The notes: generated by a model not told the origin, from the sequence alone. 64,000 nt of DNA from Jongsikchunia kroppenstedtii DSM 45133 (GCF_000380485.1 NZ_AQYG01000049.1:186001-250000); one strand, 5' to 3'. Positions 42,313 to 52,805 are shown, counted from the stretch's first letter. Numbers and translations: made by a program.

Positions 42313-43068
42313 TCAGTTGTGGTTGTAGAACCCGGTCTCGGCGATCTTGCGCCGATCCTCGGGCGACACATCGATGTCGGCGGGCGACAGCAGGAACACC
42401 TTGGTGGCGACCTTGTCGAAGGAGCCGCGCAGCGCGAACGCCAGGCCGGCCGCAAAATCGACGACGCGCTTCGCATCGGCATTGCTCAGGTCGACCAGGT
42501 CCATGATCACCGGGCTGCCGTCGCGGAAGCGTTCGCCGATCGTGCGGGCCTCGGCGTAATCCGCCGGACGCAGCGTGGTGATCTTGGCCAACGGGCCCTC
42601 CTCGAACAACCGATCCAGGTCACCGCGAGTGTCGACGGCCAGCGCGCCGGCGGTCATCGAACGACCGCTGCCACCGCGACCACGCAGCGCCGTAGCGCGG
42701 CCGCCGCGCTGCGGCAGCGGGGCAAGACGCGACGAGTAGCGCTCGGGCTCGATGTCCGCGCGATGTCCGCCCGCGTAGGCGAGATCGGGCTCGTCGGCGT
42801 ACTCACGATCGTCCACGTATTCATCACGGCGACTGGCATATTCGGAGCGGTAGCCGCCCGACCGGCCGTAGCTGTAGTCGTCCGCATAGCCGTCCTCGAA
42901 GTCGGCGTCGCGGTAGTCGTCGGCGAACGGATCGTCGCGGTAGTCGCGGCTATCGCGTCCGTAATCACGGTGCTGGAGCCGGGGAGCGGGCTCGTCCAGG
43001 TAGTCGTCGTCGTATTCAGCTGGGGGGACCATCCCGAAGTACGCCTTGAACTTGTGCATGGTGCTCAT
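42313..43068 (-). CDS. sepF: Cell division protein SepF
   Basis: The 251-residue protein links FtsZ filaments to the membrane and is essential for septation in mycobacteria. An amphipathic N-terminal helix ([11 protein letters not shown]) binds the membrane. A long disordered linker rich in Asp, Tyr and Arg covers about 15-120. The C-terminal DUF552 domain holds [27 protein letters not shown] and [18 protein letters not shown] 43068 is preceded by GGAAGG at 8-9 nt. yggS is 89 bp upstream in transcription order. Confidence 0.96.
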   Translation of the reverse strand: MSTMHKFKAYFGMVPPAEYDDDYLDEPAPRLQHRDYGRDSRDYRDDPFADDYRDADFEDGYADDYSYGRSGGYRSEYASRRDEYVDDREYADEPDLAYAGGHRADIEPERYSSRLAPLPQRGGRATALRGRGGSGRSMTAGALAVDTRGDLDRLFEEGPLAKITTLRPADYAEARTIGERFRDGSPVIMDLVDLSNADAKRVVDFAAGLAFALRGSFDKVATKVFLLSPADIDVSPEDRRKIAETGFYNHN

Positions 43069-43157
43069 TGAGTGACCTTCCTCGCCTGATCGGTACTCGT
43101 ATGCCTTCGGGTGAACGGTGGTGTTCTTGGTGCCTGTGTTACTCGTGTGACGAACAA

Positions 43158-43892
43158 CTATGGCGAGAGTATCGGCCGCGAACCCATGATCGCGGTACCG
43201 ACACGCACGCATGTCGATCCATATTTGATCGCGTCTTCCAGATCTCCGGACATCCCCGCGGAAAGCTGCCCCGCCTGCGGATATGCCTCCACGAACCGCG
43301 CGTGCGTCTCCCCGACCGCCGCCAACCAACGGGCAGAATCGGAATCCAGCGGCGCGATCGCCATCAATCCTGCGAGCTCCAGACCCGGCAATTCGACGAC
43401 CCGATCGGCCAGTGCGGGCAGGTCGGCGGCCACGACGCCGCCGCGCCCGGGATCCCCGTCCAGGCTCACCTGCAGCATCACCTGCAGCGGCGCGGCCCGA
43501 CCACCATCGTCCAGGGACGCGGCGGCAGCCGTCGACAATGCATCGGCCAGTCGGGACGAATCCACCGAATGCACCCGATCCGCCCAGCGCGCAACGGTTT
43601 TCGCCTTGTTCCGCTGCAGCCGGCCGATCATGTCGAAACGGATATCGGCCGCCTCGCCGAGGATCGACCGGACCTCGACGACCTTGCGACCGGCCTCTGG
43701 CTCCCGGCTTTCGCCGAACCGGGTACAGCCGTGCTTGGTCAGCCGCACCACGTCCGACGCCGGAAAGAACTTGGTGACGGGCAGGAGTTCGACGTCGGCA
43801 GCTCCCCGACCAACGGCGACGCAGGCACGCTCGACCCTTTCCCGCACGGCAGCCAACCGCTCGCCGAGTTCGATTTCCCGCTGATCGCTCAT
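43158..43892 (-). CDS. YggS-family pyridoxal-phosphate-binding protein
   Basis: The 244-residue alanine-racemase-like TIM-barrel protein has a role in PLP homeostasis. The PLP lysine is in [13 protein letters not shown], followed by [10 protein letters not shown] and [16 protein letters not shown]. The phosphate-binding C-terminal block is [28 protein letters not shown]. The consensus GLSMGMS is SAGMS here. ATG 43892 is preferred over the longer frame because [13 protein letters not shown] is the family start. Confidence 0.94.
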   Translation of the reverse strand: MSDQREIELGERLAAVRERVERACVAVGRGAADVELLPVTKFFPASDVVRLTKHGCTRFGESREPEAGRKVVEVRSILGEAADIRFDMIGRLQRNKAKTVARWADRVHSVDSSRLADALSTAAAASLDDGGRAAPLQVMLQVSLDGDPGRGGVVAADLPALADRVVELPGLELAGLMAIAPLDSDSARWLAAVGETHARFVEAYPQAGQLSAGMSGDLEDAIKYGSTCVRVGTAIMGSRPILSP

Positions 43893-43924
43893 TCCGGTAC
43901 TCCCAGTACTGCTAACTTTCCTCC

Positions 43925-45187
43925 ATGACATTCGCGCAACCGGTCCCCGCCCCCGAGACCGCTCCGGCCCCGGCCGGGGCCATCACCCCACCCGCCGGCG
44001 TATCCGGCTGGGTCAGCCCCGACTTCGCGCGGCCGGCCAAAGCCTTCGCGCTGCTGTTCAGTCGACTGAAGTTCGGCGGCGGCGCCCTGTGCGTCTACCT
44101 CGACGGCGAACCGGTGATGGATGTCTGGGCCGGCAAGGCCACCGCCGATGCGGAGTGGACACACGACACTGCGGGCCTGATCTTCTCCGCGTCGAAGGGC
44201 ATCTCGGCGACCGTGGTGCATCGGCTCGCCGACCGCGGGCTGCTCGATTACGACGCCCCGATCGCCGAATACTGGCCGGATTTCGCGGCGAACGGCAAGG
44301 GCCGTATCACCGTTCGCGAGGCATTGGCGCACCGCGTCGGCTTGTCCCGGCTGGACGGCATCGTCAGCACGCTCGAACAGCTCAGTGACCTCGAAGAGTT
44401 CGAGCGACGCCTGGCGGCCGCGCCGATCGGCGCCCACTACGGCCGGCAGGCCTACCACTCGCTGACCATCGGCACGATCATGTCCGGAATCGCCCGCGGT
44501 ATCACCGGCCAGGGCATGGGCGAGCTGTACCAGTCGGAGATCGCCCAGCCGCTCGGGCTGCAACGACTGTCGCTGGGTCGCTCGCATGATCCGAACGCCC
44601 AGCACACCGCGCTGGTCCCGGCGCTCGCACCAGTGATGCACCGCCGACCGCTCGACACGCGACTGGCGCCGACGCTCGAACGCATCAAGCGACTGCCCGG
44701 CATCGGCGGCACGCTGCGCACCCTGCATGTGCCCGGACTCGAATGGTGGCTCGCCGACGACGGCACCCCGATCAGCCCGATCTACGACGTCGAACTGCCG
44801 GCCGGCAACGCGATGGTTCCCGCGCATGAGCTCGCGAAGATCTATGCGGCCCTGGCCGGCGACGGCAGCGTCGACGGTCGACGCCTGCTCTCGGCGGCAA
44901 CCACCCGACAGCTCGCGCCGATCCGCGGACTCGATTTCGATCGCACGCTGGGTCTGCCGTTCAAGTTCCAGCTCGGCTACCACTCGGGGCCGTCTCTGCC
45001 GAGCCTGGCCGGCAGCTTCGGGCATGTCGGGCTCGGCGGCTCGACCGGCTGGGCCGATCCGGGCCGCGGACTCGCCGCGGGATTCGTGCACAACCGCTTG
45101 ATGAGCACGTGGGTCGCCGATCAGACCGCATTCTTCGCGCCGTTGTGGCCGCTGATCGTGCGCGCGGCCGGCCGTACCCGGGTATAG
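43925..45187 (+). CDS. Serine hydrolase of beta-lactamase class C/esterase family (S12)
   Basis: The 420-residue protein has the class C beta-lactamase/esterase fold. The nucleophile motif SxxK is in IFSASKGISATVVH (Ser about 97), a Tyr-containing second motif is around YGRQAYHSLTIG, and the C-terminal GHVGLGGSTGWADPGRGL corresponds to the third motif. Relatives are esterases (EstB/LipE type) rather than lactamases. No signal peptide is seen. It is transcribed against the dcw genes and separates yggS from pgeF, which are neighbours in M. tuberculosis. Confidence 0.85.
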   Translation: MTFAQPVPAPETAPAPAGAITPPAGVSGWVSPDFARPAKAFALLFSRLKFGGGALCVYLDGEPVMDVWAGKATADAEWTHDTAGLIFSASKGISATVVHRLADRGLLDYDAPIAEYWPDFAANGKGRITVREALAHRVGLSRLDGIVSTLEQLSDLEEFERRLAAAPIGAHYGRQAYHSLTIGTIMSGIARGITGQGMGELYQSEIAQPLGLQRLSLGRSHDPNAQHTALVPALAPVMHRRPLDTRLAPTLERIKRLPGIGGTLRTLHVPGLEWWLADDGTPISPIYDVELPAGNAMVPAHELAKIYAALAGDGSVDGRRLLSAATTRQLAPIRGLDFDRTLGLPFKFQLGYHSGPSLPSLAGSFGHVGLGGSTGWADPGRGLAAGFVHNRLMSTWVADQTAFFAPLWPLIVRAAGRTRV

Positions 45188-45196
45188 CGCCCCGAC

Positions 45197-45275
45197 GCCG
45201 CTGGAACCATGACACACACGGGGATTCGAGGAGACTACGTCCTTTCCGTGCCGGATATCCCATGTTTCCAGCGGG
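45197..45275. terminator. Possible bidirectional hairpin between convergent genes
   Basis: GCCGCTGGAACCATG (45197-45211) and CATGTTTCCAGCGGG (45261-45275) are inverted copies with two mismatches. Inside them CACGG/CCGTG and AGGA/TCCT can also pair. It lies between the serine hydrolase gene and pgeF, which converge. The long loop makes the call weak. Confidence 0.35.
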
Positions 45276-45315
45276 CTCCGGCCCGCGGCCATCTCAACGC
45301 CGGACGCGGGCACGA

Positions 45316-46074
45316 TCAGCTCGGGTCGATCCAGATGACCGACGCGAGTCGGCCGGTCGGAGCGCCGCGGCGATGGCTGAACAACGACTGGTCCTCGATG
45401 GTGCAGCGGGGATCCTCGGCCACCGCCGCGATGCCGGCCTCCAGCAGCTGCCGACGAATGCCGGCCCGGAGATCAAGTCCCGGTGTGCCTTTCGCGGTCG
45501 TGGTGGCACTGCCCGGCAGATGTCTCTCGACGTCCGCACGCATGTCGGCCGGCACCTCGTACTGGCGGCCGCTCGCGGCCGGCCCCAGGAAGGCGCCGAT
45601 GCGGTCGAGTCGCGCACCGTGTTTGACCATCTCCTCGAGCGCGGCCGGCACGATACCGATGCGCGCTCCGACCCGGCCGGCATGCACCGCGGCGATCACC
45701 CCGGCCTCGTCGTCCGACAGCAGCACGGGCACGCAATCGGCGGACAGCACCGCCAGCGCGATGCCGGGTTTGTCGGTGACGACGCCGTCCGTCGCCTCGA
45801 TGCGGTCGGCCCGCGGACCGTCGACGTAGGCGATGGTGCGACTGTGGATCTGCTCCAGCCAGATGACGTGATCGGGCTCCAGCCCGATCTGCTCGGCCAG
45901 TCGGATCCGGTTGCGGCGGACCGCTTCCGGATCGTCGCCGACGTGATCCCCGAGGTTGAAGGATGCGTACGGACCGACGGATGCACCGCCGGCGCGCGCG
46001 GTCACGACTCGACGGACCCGACCGGGCCGCGCCTCACCGCTATCCGCCTGCTCGCTCCCCGACGCCGACGTCAT
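45316..46074 (-). CDS. pgeF: YfiH/PgeF-family multicopper-oxidase-like (purine nucleoside/peptidoglycan editing) protein
   Basis: The 252-residue protein belongs to the DUF152 family. Expected metal ligands are present: His in [14 protein letters not shown], Cys in [11 protein letters not shown] and His in [13 protein letters not shown]. Family proteins have been described as purine nucleoside-cleaving enzymes and, in E. coli PgeF, as correcting misincorporated serine in muropeptides; which applies here is unknown. It follows ftsZ with a 4-nt overlap (ATGA), as in M. tuberculosis (Rv2149c). Confidence 0.92.
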   Translation of the reverse strand: MTSASGSEQADSGEARPGRVRRVVTARAGGASVGPYASFNLGDHVGDDPEAVRRNRIRLAEQIGLEPDHVIWLEQIHSRTIAYVDGPRADRIEATDGVVTDKPGIALAVLSADCVPVLLSDDEAGVIAAVHAGRVGARIGIVPAALEEMVKHGARLDRIGAFLGPAASGRQYEVPADMRADVERHLPGSATTTAKGTPGLDLRAGIRRQLLEAGIAAVAEDPRCTIEDQSLFSHRRGAPTGRLASVIWIDPS

Positions 46075-47255
46075 CGCTTCATGAACGGCGGGACGTCGAC
46101 ATCGTCGTCGTCTTCCAGACCGATCATGTTGCTGCGCGGCCGGGTTCCCGGCTCATGCGCGACCGTCGTCGAGAACGGATCGCCCGGCTTGCCCTGCTCC
46201 TCGAGCAGCGTGGCATGCTTCCCGGCCGCCGACGTCTCACCGGCCGACGCACTCGCGACGGTGCCCGAGGCGGCGGCGCGCACCGACTCGATCGGATTGC
46301 GCGACGGCGCACCGCCGTCGAAGCCGGCCGCGATGACAGTCACCCGCACCTCGTCGCCCAGATTGTCGTCGATCACCGTGCCGAAGATGATGTTGGCCTC
46401 TTCGTGCGCGGCCTCCTGCACCAGCGTCGCCGCGCGGTTGATCTCGAACAGGCCCAGGTCGCTGCCGCCTGCGATAGAGATCAGCACGCCCCGTGCGCCT
46501 TCCATCGACGCCTCGAGCAGCGGCGAATTGATCGCCGACTCGGCGGCCTTGACCGCCCGATCGTCGCCACGCGACGAGCCGATACCCATCAGCGCGCTGC
46601 CGGCATTACTCATCACGCCCTTGACGTCGGCGAAGTCGACATTGATCAGGCCGGGCGTGGTGATCAGGTCGGTGATGCCCTGAACACCGTTGAGCAGCAC
46701 CTCGTCGGCGCTGCGGAAGGCGTCCATCAGGCTCGCGTTCGCATCGCCGAGCTGCAGGAGCCGGTCGTTCGGGATGACGATCAGGGTGTCGCACGATTCC
46801 CGCAGCGAGCCGATGCCGGCCTCGGCCTGACCCGCGCGGCGCTTGCCCTCGAAGGTGAACGGGCGGGTGACCACGCCGACGGTCAAGGCGCCGAGCTTAC
46901 GCGCGATGCTGGCGACCACCGGCGCACCGCCGGTTCCCGTGCCGCCGCCCTCGCCGGCGGTCACGAACACCATGTCGGCGCCCTTGAGCAGTTCTTCGAT
47001 CTCGTCCTTGGCATCCTCGGCCGCCTTGCGCCCCACCTCGGGGTCGGCGCCGGCGCCGAGGCCGCGGGTCGAGTCACGACCGACGTCGAGCTTGACGTCG
47101 GCATCACTCATCAACAGCGCCTGCGCGTCGGTGTTGATGGCGATGAACTCGACTCCCTTGAGCCCTTGTTCGATCATTCGGTTCACGGCATTGACGCCGC
47201 CGCCGCCGATGCCGACGACCTTGATGACGGCCAGGTAGTTGTGCGGGGGCGTCAT
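46071..47255 (-). CDS. ftsZ: Cell division protein FtsZ
   Basis: The 394-residue tubulin-like GTPase forms the Z ring. The nucleotide motif GGGTGTG is at 103-109; the first loop [15 protein letters not shown] and the T7-loop region [17 protein letters not shown] are intact. A variable linker of about 50 residues leads to the C-terminal peptide [13 protein letters not shown], which binds SepF and FtsW. ATG 47255 gives the family start [16 protein letters not shown] well-formed -35 element lies about 100 bp upstream. Confidence 0.98.
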   Translation of the reverse strand: MTPPHNYLAVIKVVGIGGGGVNAVNRMIEQGLKGVEFIAINTDAQALLMSDADVKLDVGRDSTRGLGAGADPEVGRKAAEDAKDEIEELLKGADMVFVTAGEGGGTGTGGAPVVASIARKLGALTVGVVTRPFTFEGKRRAGQAEAGIGSLRESCDTLIVIPNDRLLQLGDANASLMDAFRSADEVLLNGVQGITDLITTPGLINVDFADVKGVMSNAGSALMGIGSSRGDDRAVKAAESAINSPLLEASMEGARGVLISIAGGSDLGLFEINRAATLVQEAAHEEANIIFGTVIDDNLGDEVRVTVIAAGFDGGAPSRNPIESVRAAASGTVASASAGETSAAGKHATLLEEQGKPGDPFSTTVAHEPGTRPRSNMIGLEDDDDVDVPPFMKR

Positions 47256-47301
47256 AGCGTTCGCCTTTCCTCGGTGTCTTACGTCTGCCGCGATCGCTGT
47301 C

Positions 47302-47358
47302 GACATAACCCCTGAATCAAAACCCTAAACCTAAACCATAGGGTTATAGTTATGTCAA
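47302..47358 (-). promoter_or_regulatory. ftsZ promoter / AT-rich regulatory segment
   Basis: On the minus strand a consensus -35, TTGACA (47353-47358), is followed after about 17-19 nt by TTTAGG or TAGGTT as a weak -10. The outer ends, GACATAAC (47302-47309) and GTTATGTC (47349-47356), are perfect inverted repeats. Between them are short repeats (TATAACCCTA, GGTTTAGGTTTAGGG). The segment is far more AT-rich than the surrounding sequence. It probably controls ftsZ independently of upstream dcw genes. Confidence 0.6.
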
Positions 47359-47460
47359 GTAGCGAAACGCTGAGGCAAAGGTAGGCACCCATCCGGGGTC
47401 AGGCCAGCAGGCGCGCCGCGTGTCGCGAAATTCGCGTTGCCATTAGTTCATCCGTGCCCG

Positions 47461-47528
47461 AATCCGCGCCGTTTTCGTGGATCCGCGACGACTACAGGCG
47501 GCGCGGATCTACGAAACCGGCGCGGATT
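47461..47528. repeat. 68-bp REP-like palindromic element, copy 2
   Basis: The arms 47461-47488 and 47501-47528 are inverted copies with three mismatches, around a 12-bp centre. It has the same length and layout as 6561-6628 with about 81% identity. At arm position 11 the base pair changes from A-T in copy 1 to G-C here, so pairing is kept. It lies in the ftsQ-ftsZ gap. Confidence 0.8.
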
Positions 47529-47533
47529 TCGAT

Positions 47534-47565
47534 TACTTGACGGTCGGATTGTTCGGGCTCATGAC
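47534..47565. repeat. 32-bp duplicate of the ftsQ 3' end
   Basis: This segment is an exact copy of 47606-47637, which encodes the last ten residues of FtsQ. On the minus strand this copy would read the same MSPNNPTVK but end in TAA instead of TAG. It begins 6 bp after the palindromic element and is 72 bp from the original. Confidence 0.9.
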
Positions 47566-47604
47566 CGTTCCGAAAATCCGACGGACGAACCGTGGCCCGC
47601 GTTC

Positions 47605-48288
47605 CTACTTGACGGTCGGATTGTTCGGGCTCATGACGTTGTACTCATGGCCGGGCTGGGTCAGCAGGGCGATCAGGGTCTGCGCCTTCGCCGGGGACTC
47701 GTCGTCCGAGCCCCAGTCGACCCGACGCTTGTCCTTGAGAATCAGCACGACGCTGGACGCGGTGTCCGCGTCGACCTCACTCACCTGGCCGGCGATGACC
47801 GGCGGCAGCTGCGTCAGCACCGACAGCGCCGCCGTGGTCGCGGGATCGCCCGATGCCGGGTTGGGTGTCACCAGCTTCGGCAGTCCCGGCGGCGGGTCGC
47901 CCTTCGCGTAGGGGTAGCCGCTGTCGTCGACGAGTTGCTTGCCGTCGCTGCCCTCGACGTAGGCCACGGGCGTGCGCTCGACGACGGTGATGGCGATCGT
48001 CGACGGGTAGCTGCGTTTGACCCGGACGGTGGCGATGCGCGGAATCGCCGCCACCCTCCGGGCCGATGCGCCGGTATCGACCTGCAGCAGCGGCTTGTTC
48101 GCCGGAACGGCCGCGGCCGCCCGGATCTCATCGGCCGATACCACCGAATTCCCCGACACCGTCACCTTTTTCACCGACATCAGCGGCGTGAAGTAGGCGG
48201 CCAAGATCAGCCCGATCACGACGACCACCGTCAGCACGGTGCCCAGCAGCAGCCGGGCACCTCGGATCCGCGTGGGCTTACGCGCCAT
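47605..48288 (-). CDS. ftsQ: Cell division protein FtsQ
   Basis: The 227-residue single-pass membrane protein of the divisome has a short cytoplasmic tail, a membrane helix (about 12-33, [21 protein letters not shown]), a POTRA domain beginning [19 protein letters not shown], and the beta domain [10 protein letters not shown] onwards. The family in mycobacteria has a longer cytoplasmic tail (~314 residues in total). ATG 48288 overlaps the murC stop by 11 nt and gives [10 protein letters not shown]; an upstream ATG at 48324 is possible. Its 3' end is duplicated downstream. Confidence 0.92.
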   Translation of the reverse strand: MARKPTRIRGARLLLGTVLTVVVVIGLILAAYFTPLMSVKKVTVSGNSVVSADEIRAAAAVPANKPLLQVDTGASARRVAAIPRIATVRVKRSYPSTIAITVVERTPVAYVEGSDGKQLVDDSGYPYAKGDPPPGLPKLVTPNPASGDPATTAALSVLTQLPPVIAGQVSEVDADTASSVVLILKDKRRVDWGSDDESPAKAQTLIALLTQPGHEYNVMSPNNPTVK

Positions 48289-49795
48289 TTGCGCCGTCCG
48301 GATTCGCCTGTGCGGCTTGTTCATCCGCCGCGGATTGCCGCAACGCCGCGAGAATCTCCTCGCCCTGCATCGTGATGTCGCCGGCGCCGATGGTCAGGAC
48401 CACGTCATGCGGGCGGGCCAGCTCGGCGACCCGGCCCGGCAACCGCGACACGTTGGGCACATAGTCGACGGCGGAGGTCACCGCGTCCGCGATCGTCTGT
48501 CCGCTCACGCCGGGCACCGGCTGCTCGCGAGCACCGAAGACGTCGAGGACGATCACCTGATCGGCCAGACTCAGCGCCGATCCGAACTCGCGGGCGAAAG
48601 TCGCTGTGCGCGAGTACAGATGCGGCTGGAAGATCGCGATGACCCGGCCGCCGCGGGCAGCCGCCAGGTCGCGGGCCGCCGTCAGCACGGCGCAGACCTC
48701 GGTCGGGTGGTGGGCATAGTCATCGTATACCGAGACGTCGCCGACGATGCCGCGCAGCTGGAAACGGCGGCGCACGCCGCTGAAGCTCTCGATGCCGCCG
48801 ATGACCCGATCCACCGGGGCCCCGATCCGCACCCCGGCCAGCAGCGCGGCGATCGCGTTGAGCGCCATGTGCTCCCCCGGAACGGCCAGCGTCAGCAGGT
48901 GCTCGCCCTCGAGTCGTTCGTCGACACCGGACAGCTGGACAGACGCCGATCCGCCTGCGGCCCGCGGCCGGAAGTCGAGGAGTTCGGCGACCAACGGCAC
49001 GGTGGGCGCGGCTTCGCGGTGCGTACCGCGGCCGTAGCCGACGACCTCGACACCGCGCTGCTGCAACCGTTCGGCGACCCGACCGGCCAGCGCGGCCGAG
49101 CCCGCATCGTCGAGGCAGACCACCAGCGTCCCATCGGTTTTGGTGCGATCGGCGAAGTCATCGAACACCTGCACATAGGCCTCTTCGGAGCCGAAGAAGT
49201 CTAGGTGATCGGATTCCACGTTGGTCACGATCGCCACATCGGGCTCGAATTGCAGGAGCGACCCGTCGCTCTCATCGGCCTCCGCGACGAAGATCGAGTC
49301 ATGTCCGTGATGGGCATTGGTCCCCGACTCGTTCAGCTCACCGCCGACGGCGAACGACGGGTCCAGCCCGCAGGATTGCAGCGCCACCACCGACATCGAC
49401 GTGGTCGATGTCTTGCCGTGGGTGCCGGCAACCAGCAGCGTGCGATTGCCGGCCATCAGCTCCGCGAGCACCTGCGGCCGCAGCACCACCGGGATGCCCC
49501 GCTCACGCGCCGCCACCAGTTCCGGATTGTCTTTCGGGATGGCCGCGTGCGTGGTGATCACCATCGTCGGACCGCCCTCGAGCAGGTCGAGCGCCGCCGG
49601 CGAATGTCCCACTTGCACTTTCGCGCCACGAGCGCGCAACTCCAGCACCGCGCGACTCTCCTTGGCATCCGAACCGGAAACCTGCCCGCCGCGTGCCAAC
49701 AGGATTCGTGCCAGGCCGGACATGCCCGCGCCGCCGATCCCGACCATGTGCACCCGGGCCAGCTTCGGCGGCACCGTCACCTGCAGATCGCTCAC
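48278..49795 (-). CDS. murC: UDP-N-acetylmuramate--L-alanine ligase
   Basis: The 505-residue Mur ligase adds L-alanine to UDP-MurNAc. The N-terminal Rossmann loop is [18 protein letters not shown], the P-loop is [13 protein letters not shown], and the central block is [13 protein letters not shown]. The ligase C-terminal domain includes [11 protein letters not shown]. The length is normal. The start overlaps murG by 4 nt. Confidence 0.97.
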   Translation of the reverse strand: MSDLQVTVPPKLARVHMVGIGGAGMSGLARILLARGGQVSGSDAKESRAVLELRARGAKVQVGHSPAALDLLEGGPTMVITTHAAIPKDNPELVAARERGIPVVLRPQVLAELMAGNRTLLVAGTHGKTSTTSMSVVALQSCGLDPSFAVGGELNESGTNAHHGHDSIFVAEADESDGSLLQFEPDVAIVTNVESDHLDFFGSEEAYVQVFDDFADRTKTDGTLVVCLDDAGSAALAGRVAERLQQRGVEVVGYGRGTHREAAPTVPLVAELLDFRPRAAGGSASVQLSGVDERLEGEHLLTLAVPGEHMALNAIAALLAGVRIGAPVDRVIGGIESFSGVRRRFQLRGIVGDVSVYDDYAHHPTEVCAVLTAARDLAAARGGRVIAIFQPHLYSRTATFAREFGSALSLADQVIVLDVFGAREQPVPGVSGQTIADAVTSAVDYVPNVSRLPGRVAELARPHDVVLTIGAGDITMQGEEILAALRQSAADEQAAQANPDGANGA

Positions 49796-50958
49796 CGCTC
49801 CCCCGCCCGATGCTGCTCGGCGAGTTCGAGCGCGGCCGTCGCGACGGCCTCCGCCGCTCCCCGGTGGCCGACACCGGCCGCCGACAACGACATCGCCTGC
49901 AGAGCAACCGGATCCGTCATGAGATCAACGATCTTCGTCTCGACCCATTCCGGCGTCAGGTCCGCGTCATCGATGAGCAGCGCGCCGCCGGCGTCGACCA
50001 CCGGGAGCGCGTTGAGCCGCTGCTCCCCGTTGCCATGCGGCAGCGGCACATAGACAGCCGGCAGCCCGGTCGCGGAGACCTCCGCCACCGTCATCGCGCC
50101 GGACCGGCACACGGCCAGGTCCGCGGCCGCATATGCCAGATCCATCCGGTCGATATAGGGCACGCCGACATAGGCCGGCGCCCCCGCGACCGGTGACACC
50201 TCGATCGAATTCTTCTTGCCGTGGGCATGCAGCACGCCGATGCCGTTGTAACCCAACGCCGCTGCGGCCCCGGACACTGCGCGATTGATGCTGGCCGCGC
50301 CCTGCGAGCCGCCGAACACCAGCAGGGTCGGGGCATTCGGATCGAGCCCGAAGAACTCGCGCGCCTGCGCCTTCAATGCTCCCCGATCGAGATCGGTGAT
50401 CGCGTGGCGCACCGGGATCCCGACCACCTCGGCGCTCAGGCCGGAGTCGTCGACCGCCGCGAACACCCGATCGGCGTAGCGGGCGCCGACCTTGTTGGCC
50501 AGCCCGGCCCGCGCGTTGGCCTCGTGAATCACGATCGGCACCTTGCGCTTTCGCGAATGCGCGGCCAGGTAGCCGGGCAACGCCACGTAGCCGCCGAAGC
50601 CGATGAGCACGTCCGCCTGCAGCCGGTCCAGCACCTCGCCGGTCGCCTTCACCGACGCCCGCACCCGGGTCGGCACCTTGAACAGGTCACCGGTGATCTT
50701 CCGCGGCAACGGAACCGGCGGAATCAGCTCCAGCGGATAGCCGCGCCGCGGCACCAGGGTCGTCTCCAGCCCGCGCTGCGTGCCGAGAGCGGTGACCAGT
50801 GCGTCCGGTCGCAGCCGACGCACGGCATCGGCGACGGCCAGCGCCGGTTCGATATGGCCGGCGGTGCCGCCGCCGGCGACGACGATCGACAGTCTTTCGG
50901 TCAGTGACGAACCCGGCTGACCTTCGGTCGGTGACGATCCCGAGTGACCTTCGGTCAC
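49792..50958 (-). CDS. murG: UDP-N-acetylglucosamine transferase MurG
   Basis: The 388-residue peripheral membrane GT-B enzyme converts lipid I to lipid II. The N-terminal G-loop is [18 protein letters not shown], a second block is [15 protein letters not shown], and the C-terminal domain has [15 protein letters not shown] and [26 protein letters not shown]. The first 19 residues form two tandem 9-residue units ([18 protein letters not shown]) absent from the usual start; [11 protein letters not shown] is where homology begins. GTG 50958 overlaps the ftsW stop (GTGA). Confidence 0.96.
   Translation of the reverse strand: MTEGHSGSSPTEGQPGSSLTERLSIVVAGGGTAGHIEPALAVADAVRRLRPDALVTALGTQRGLETTLVPRRGYPLELIPPVPLPRKITGDLFKVPTRVRASVKATGEVLDRLQADVLIGFGGYVALPGYLAAHSRKRKVPIVIHEANARAGLANKVGARYADRVFAAVDDSGLSAEVVGIPVRHAITDLDRGALKAQAREFFGLDPNAPTLLVFGGSQGAASINRAVSGAAAALGYNGIGVLHAHGKKNSIEVSPVAGAPAYVGVPYIDRMDLAYAAADLAVCRSGAMTVAEVSATGLPAVYVPLPHGNGEQRLNALPVVDAGGALLIDDADLTPEWVETKIVDLMTDPVALQAMSLSAAGVGHRGAAEAVATAALELAEQHRAGER
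50902..50955 (-). repeat. 27-bp tandem duplication in the murG 5' end
   Basis: Two 27-bp units (50929-50955 and 50902-50928) each begin ACCGAAGGTCA and end CGTCAC(C/T)G. A third partial unit, ACCGAA, starts at 50901. They encode the extra N-terminal residues of MurG in frame. Confidence 0.85.
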
Positions 50959-52805
50959 GGAGCCCAGCCCATTCCCTGATGACGCATGCCGTCATCATCC
51001 CATCGAGAGTGGCTGCGACGGCGATCGGTCGGGTCGCCCTGTGAGGTTCGTCGCTGGGACGACGCGGTCGGGCGGTACGGCTGTGCAGCCTTGCCTCGAC
51101 GCGCCCCGCCCTGCGACTGCGCCGACCCGCGATGCGATCGACCGTGCACGCGCGCCGCCTTCTCCCGAGACTGACGCGACTCGCCCCGCCACGGGGTGCT
51201 GGGCGTGCGCTGGCGCGGCAGCGGTGCCTGGCCCCGGCCACGATCAGCCGGTTCGCCGCGACGTCGCGGTTCGGCCATGCGCTTGGGAGCCGGCCGCGAT
51301 CCGCGGGTCCGCCGCCGATCGAGACGATCCCGCAGCGAGTCGGACCGCGACGGCGAATACGGAACCGCGCGCGGCAACCGCAGCAACCGGCCGAATCGGC
51401 CGTCGCCGCCCGCAGCCAGCGCCGCGACCGCTTCAGGTTCATGTCTGGCGGCGTTGGCCAATATCCCGAACATCGTCATCGTCGTCAGGGTTGATGTACC
51501 ACCGGCCGATAGCAACGGCAGCTGGATTCCGGTGACCGGCAGCAGGCCGATAACGTAGCCGATGTTGATCAGCGCCTGCGCCGTGATGATCACGGTGATC
51601 GTCCCCGTGAGCAGCCGCAGGAACGGATCGACCGACCGCAGCGCGATCCGGAAGCCGACATAGGCCAGCAATCCGAACAGCAGCACCACGGTGAGCGCGC
51701 CGATCAGGCCGAGCTCCTCGCCGATGATGGCGAAGATGAAGTCGTTGTGCGCGTTGGGCAGATAGTTCCATTTCGCCCGACTCTGCCCCAGTCCGACGCC
51801 GAAGAATCCGCCGTTGGCCAGGGCGTACCGGGCCTGCTTCGCCTGATAGCCCGCGCCCTGTGGATCATGCGTCTGACCGAGGAAGCTCATGACGCGCTGG
51901 CTGCGATACCCCTCGACCAGCGACAGCACCACGGCCAGGATCGCGCCCGAGATCACGAAGGACACGAAGACCTTGATCGGCAGTCCGGCGAACCACAGCG
52001 CGGCCGCGACGATGATGCCGATGGTGATCGTGGTCGAGAGGTTCGGTTCGAGAATGATCAGGGCGCAGATCAGGACCGCAACCGGGACCAGCGGGATCAG
52101 CAGTTCCTTCAACGACGCGTTCTCGCGTCGCCGCGACGCCAGCAGATGCGCGGCCCAGACGCACAGCGCCACCTTAACGAGCTCCGACGGCTGCAGGCTG
52201 AGCCCGGCAACGCTGAACCACCGGCGTGCGCCCTGGCTGTAGGTACCGATGCCGGGCACCAGCACTGCGGCCAGCATGAGCGTCGTCACCGCCACCGACG
52301 GCGCCGCCAGCCGCCGCATCATCCGGATCGGCAGCCGAATGGCGAACCAGAACAACACGATTCCGGCCAGCGTGAATATCACCTGGTTGGTGAACATGCC
52401 GTAGGCCGAGCCGTCCTTGGCGTAACCCTCGACCGACGAGGCCGACAGGACCATCACCAGGCCGAACACCGTCAGCAGCACGCCGAGGGTGACGATCAGA
52501 TGGAACGACGCCAGTGGTCGCGCCAGGACGCTCGCCACCATCTCGCGCGGCGACGTCCACTCGCTCCGCACCGAGCGCTGTCGGGGTGCCGGCTTGGTCT
52601 GGCGTGCACTCTTCTTGTCGTCCGGCGTCTTGTCCGCATCCGAGTCGGCCTGCGAACGCGAATCGGTTTCCTGCGGAACATCCTTCGAGGAATCGCGGGC
52701 CTTCGCCGCGCTCGCACCGGCGGGGTCCGCCGACTCGGCGGAAGCTACCGACTCATCGAGGCCGTCGGCGTCGAGGCCGTTCTCACTGCTGTCGTTGCCA
52801 CTCAT
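50955..52805 (-). CDS. ftsW: SEDS glycosyltransferase FtsW
   Basis: The 616-residue multi-pass protein polymerises glycan strands at the septum together with PbpB. About ten helices occupy roughly residues 100-480. The conserved loop [21 protein letters not shown] and [18 protein letters not shown]-type C-terminal region ([12 protein letters not shown]) are intact. Both cytoplasmic tails are long: an acidic/Ser-rich N-terminus of about 95 residues and an Arg-rich C-terminus of about 130. M. tuberculosis FtsW is about 524. It overlaps murD and murG by 4 nt each. Confidence 0.95.
   Translation of the reverse strand: MSGNDSSENGLDADGLDESVASAESADPAGASAAKARDSSKDVPQETDSRSQADSDADKTPDDKKSARQTKPAPRQRSVRSEWTSPREMVASVLARPLASFHLIVTLGVLLTVFGLVMVLSASSVEGYAKDGSAYGMFTNQVIFTLAGIVLFWFAIRLPIRMMRRLAAPSVAVTTLMLAAVLVPGIGTYSQGARRWFSVAGLSLQPSELVKVALCVWAAHLLASRRRENASLKELLIPLVPVAVLICALIILEPNLSTTITIGIIVAAALWFAGLPIKVFVSFVISGAILAVVLSLVEGYRSQRVMSFLGQTHDPQGAGYQAKQARYALANGGFFGVGLGQSRAKWNYLPNAHNDFIFAIIGEELGLIGALTVVLLFGLLAYVGFRIALRSVDPFLRLLTGTITVIITAQALINIGYVIGLLPVTGIQLPLLSAGGTSTLTTMTMFGILANAARHEPEAVAALAAGGDGRFGRLLRLPRAVPYSPSRSDSLRDRLDRRRTRGSRPAPKRMAEPRRRGEPADRGRGQAPLPRQRTPSTPWRGESRQSREKAARVHGRSHRGSAQSQGGARRGKAAQPYRPTASSQRRTSQGDPTDRRRSHSRWDDDGMRHQGMGWAP

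Noticed and set aside
47321-47336. Telomere-like CCCTAAA/CCTAAA repeats before ftsZ
   Set aside because: Only two short units lie inside a promoter region flanked by ordinary chromosomal genes, so this is not a chromosome end.
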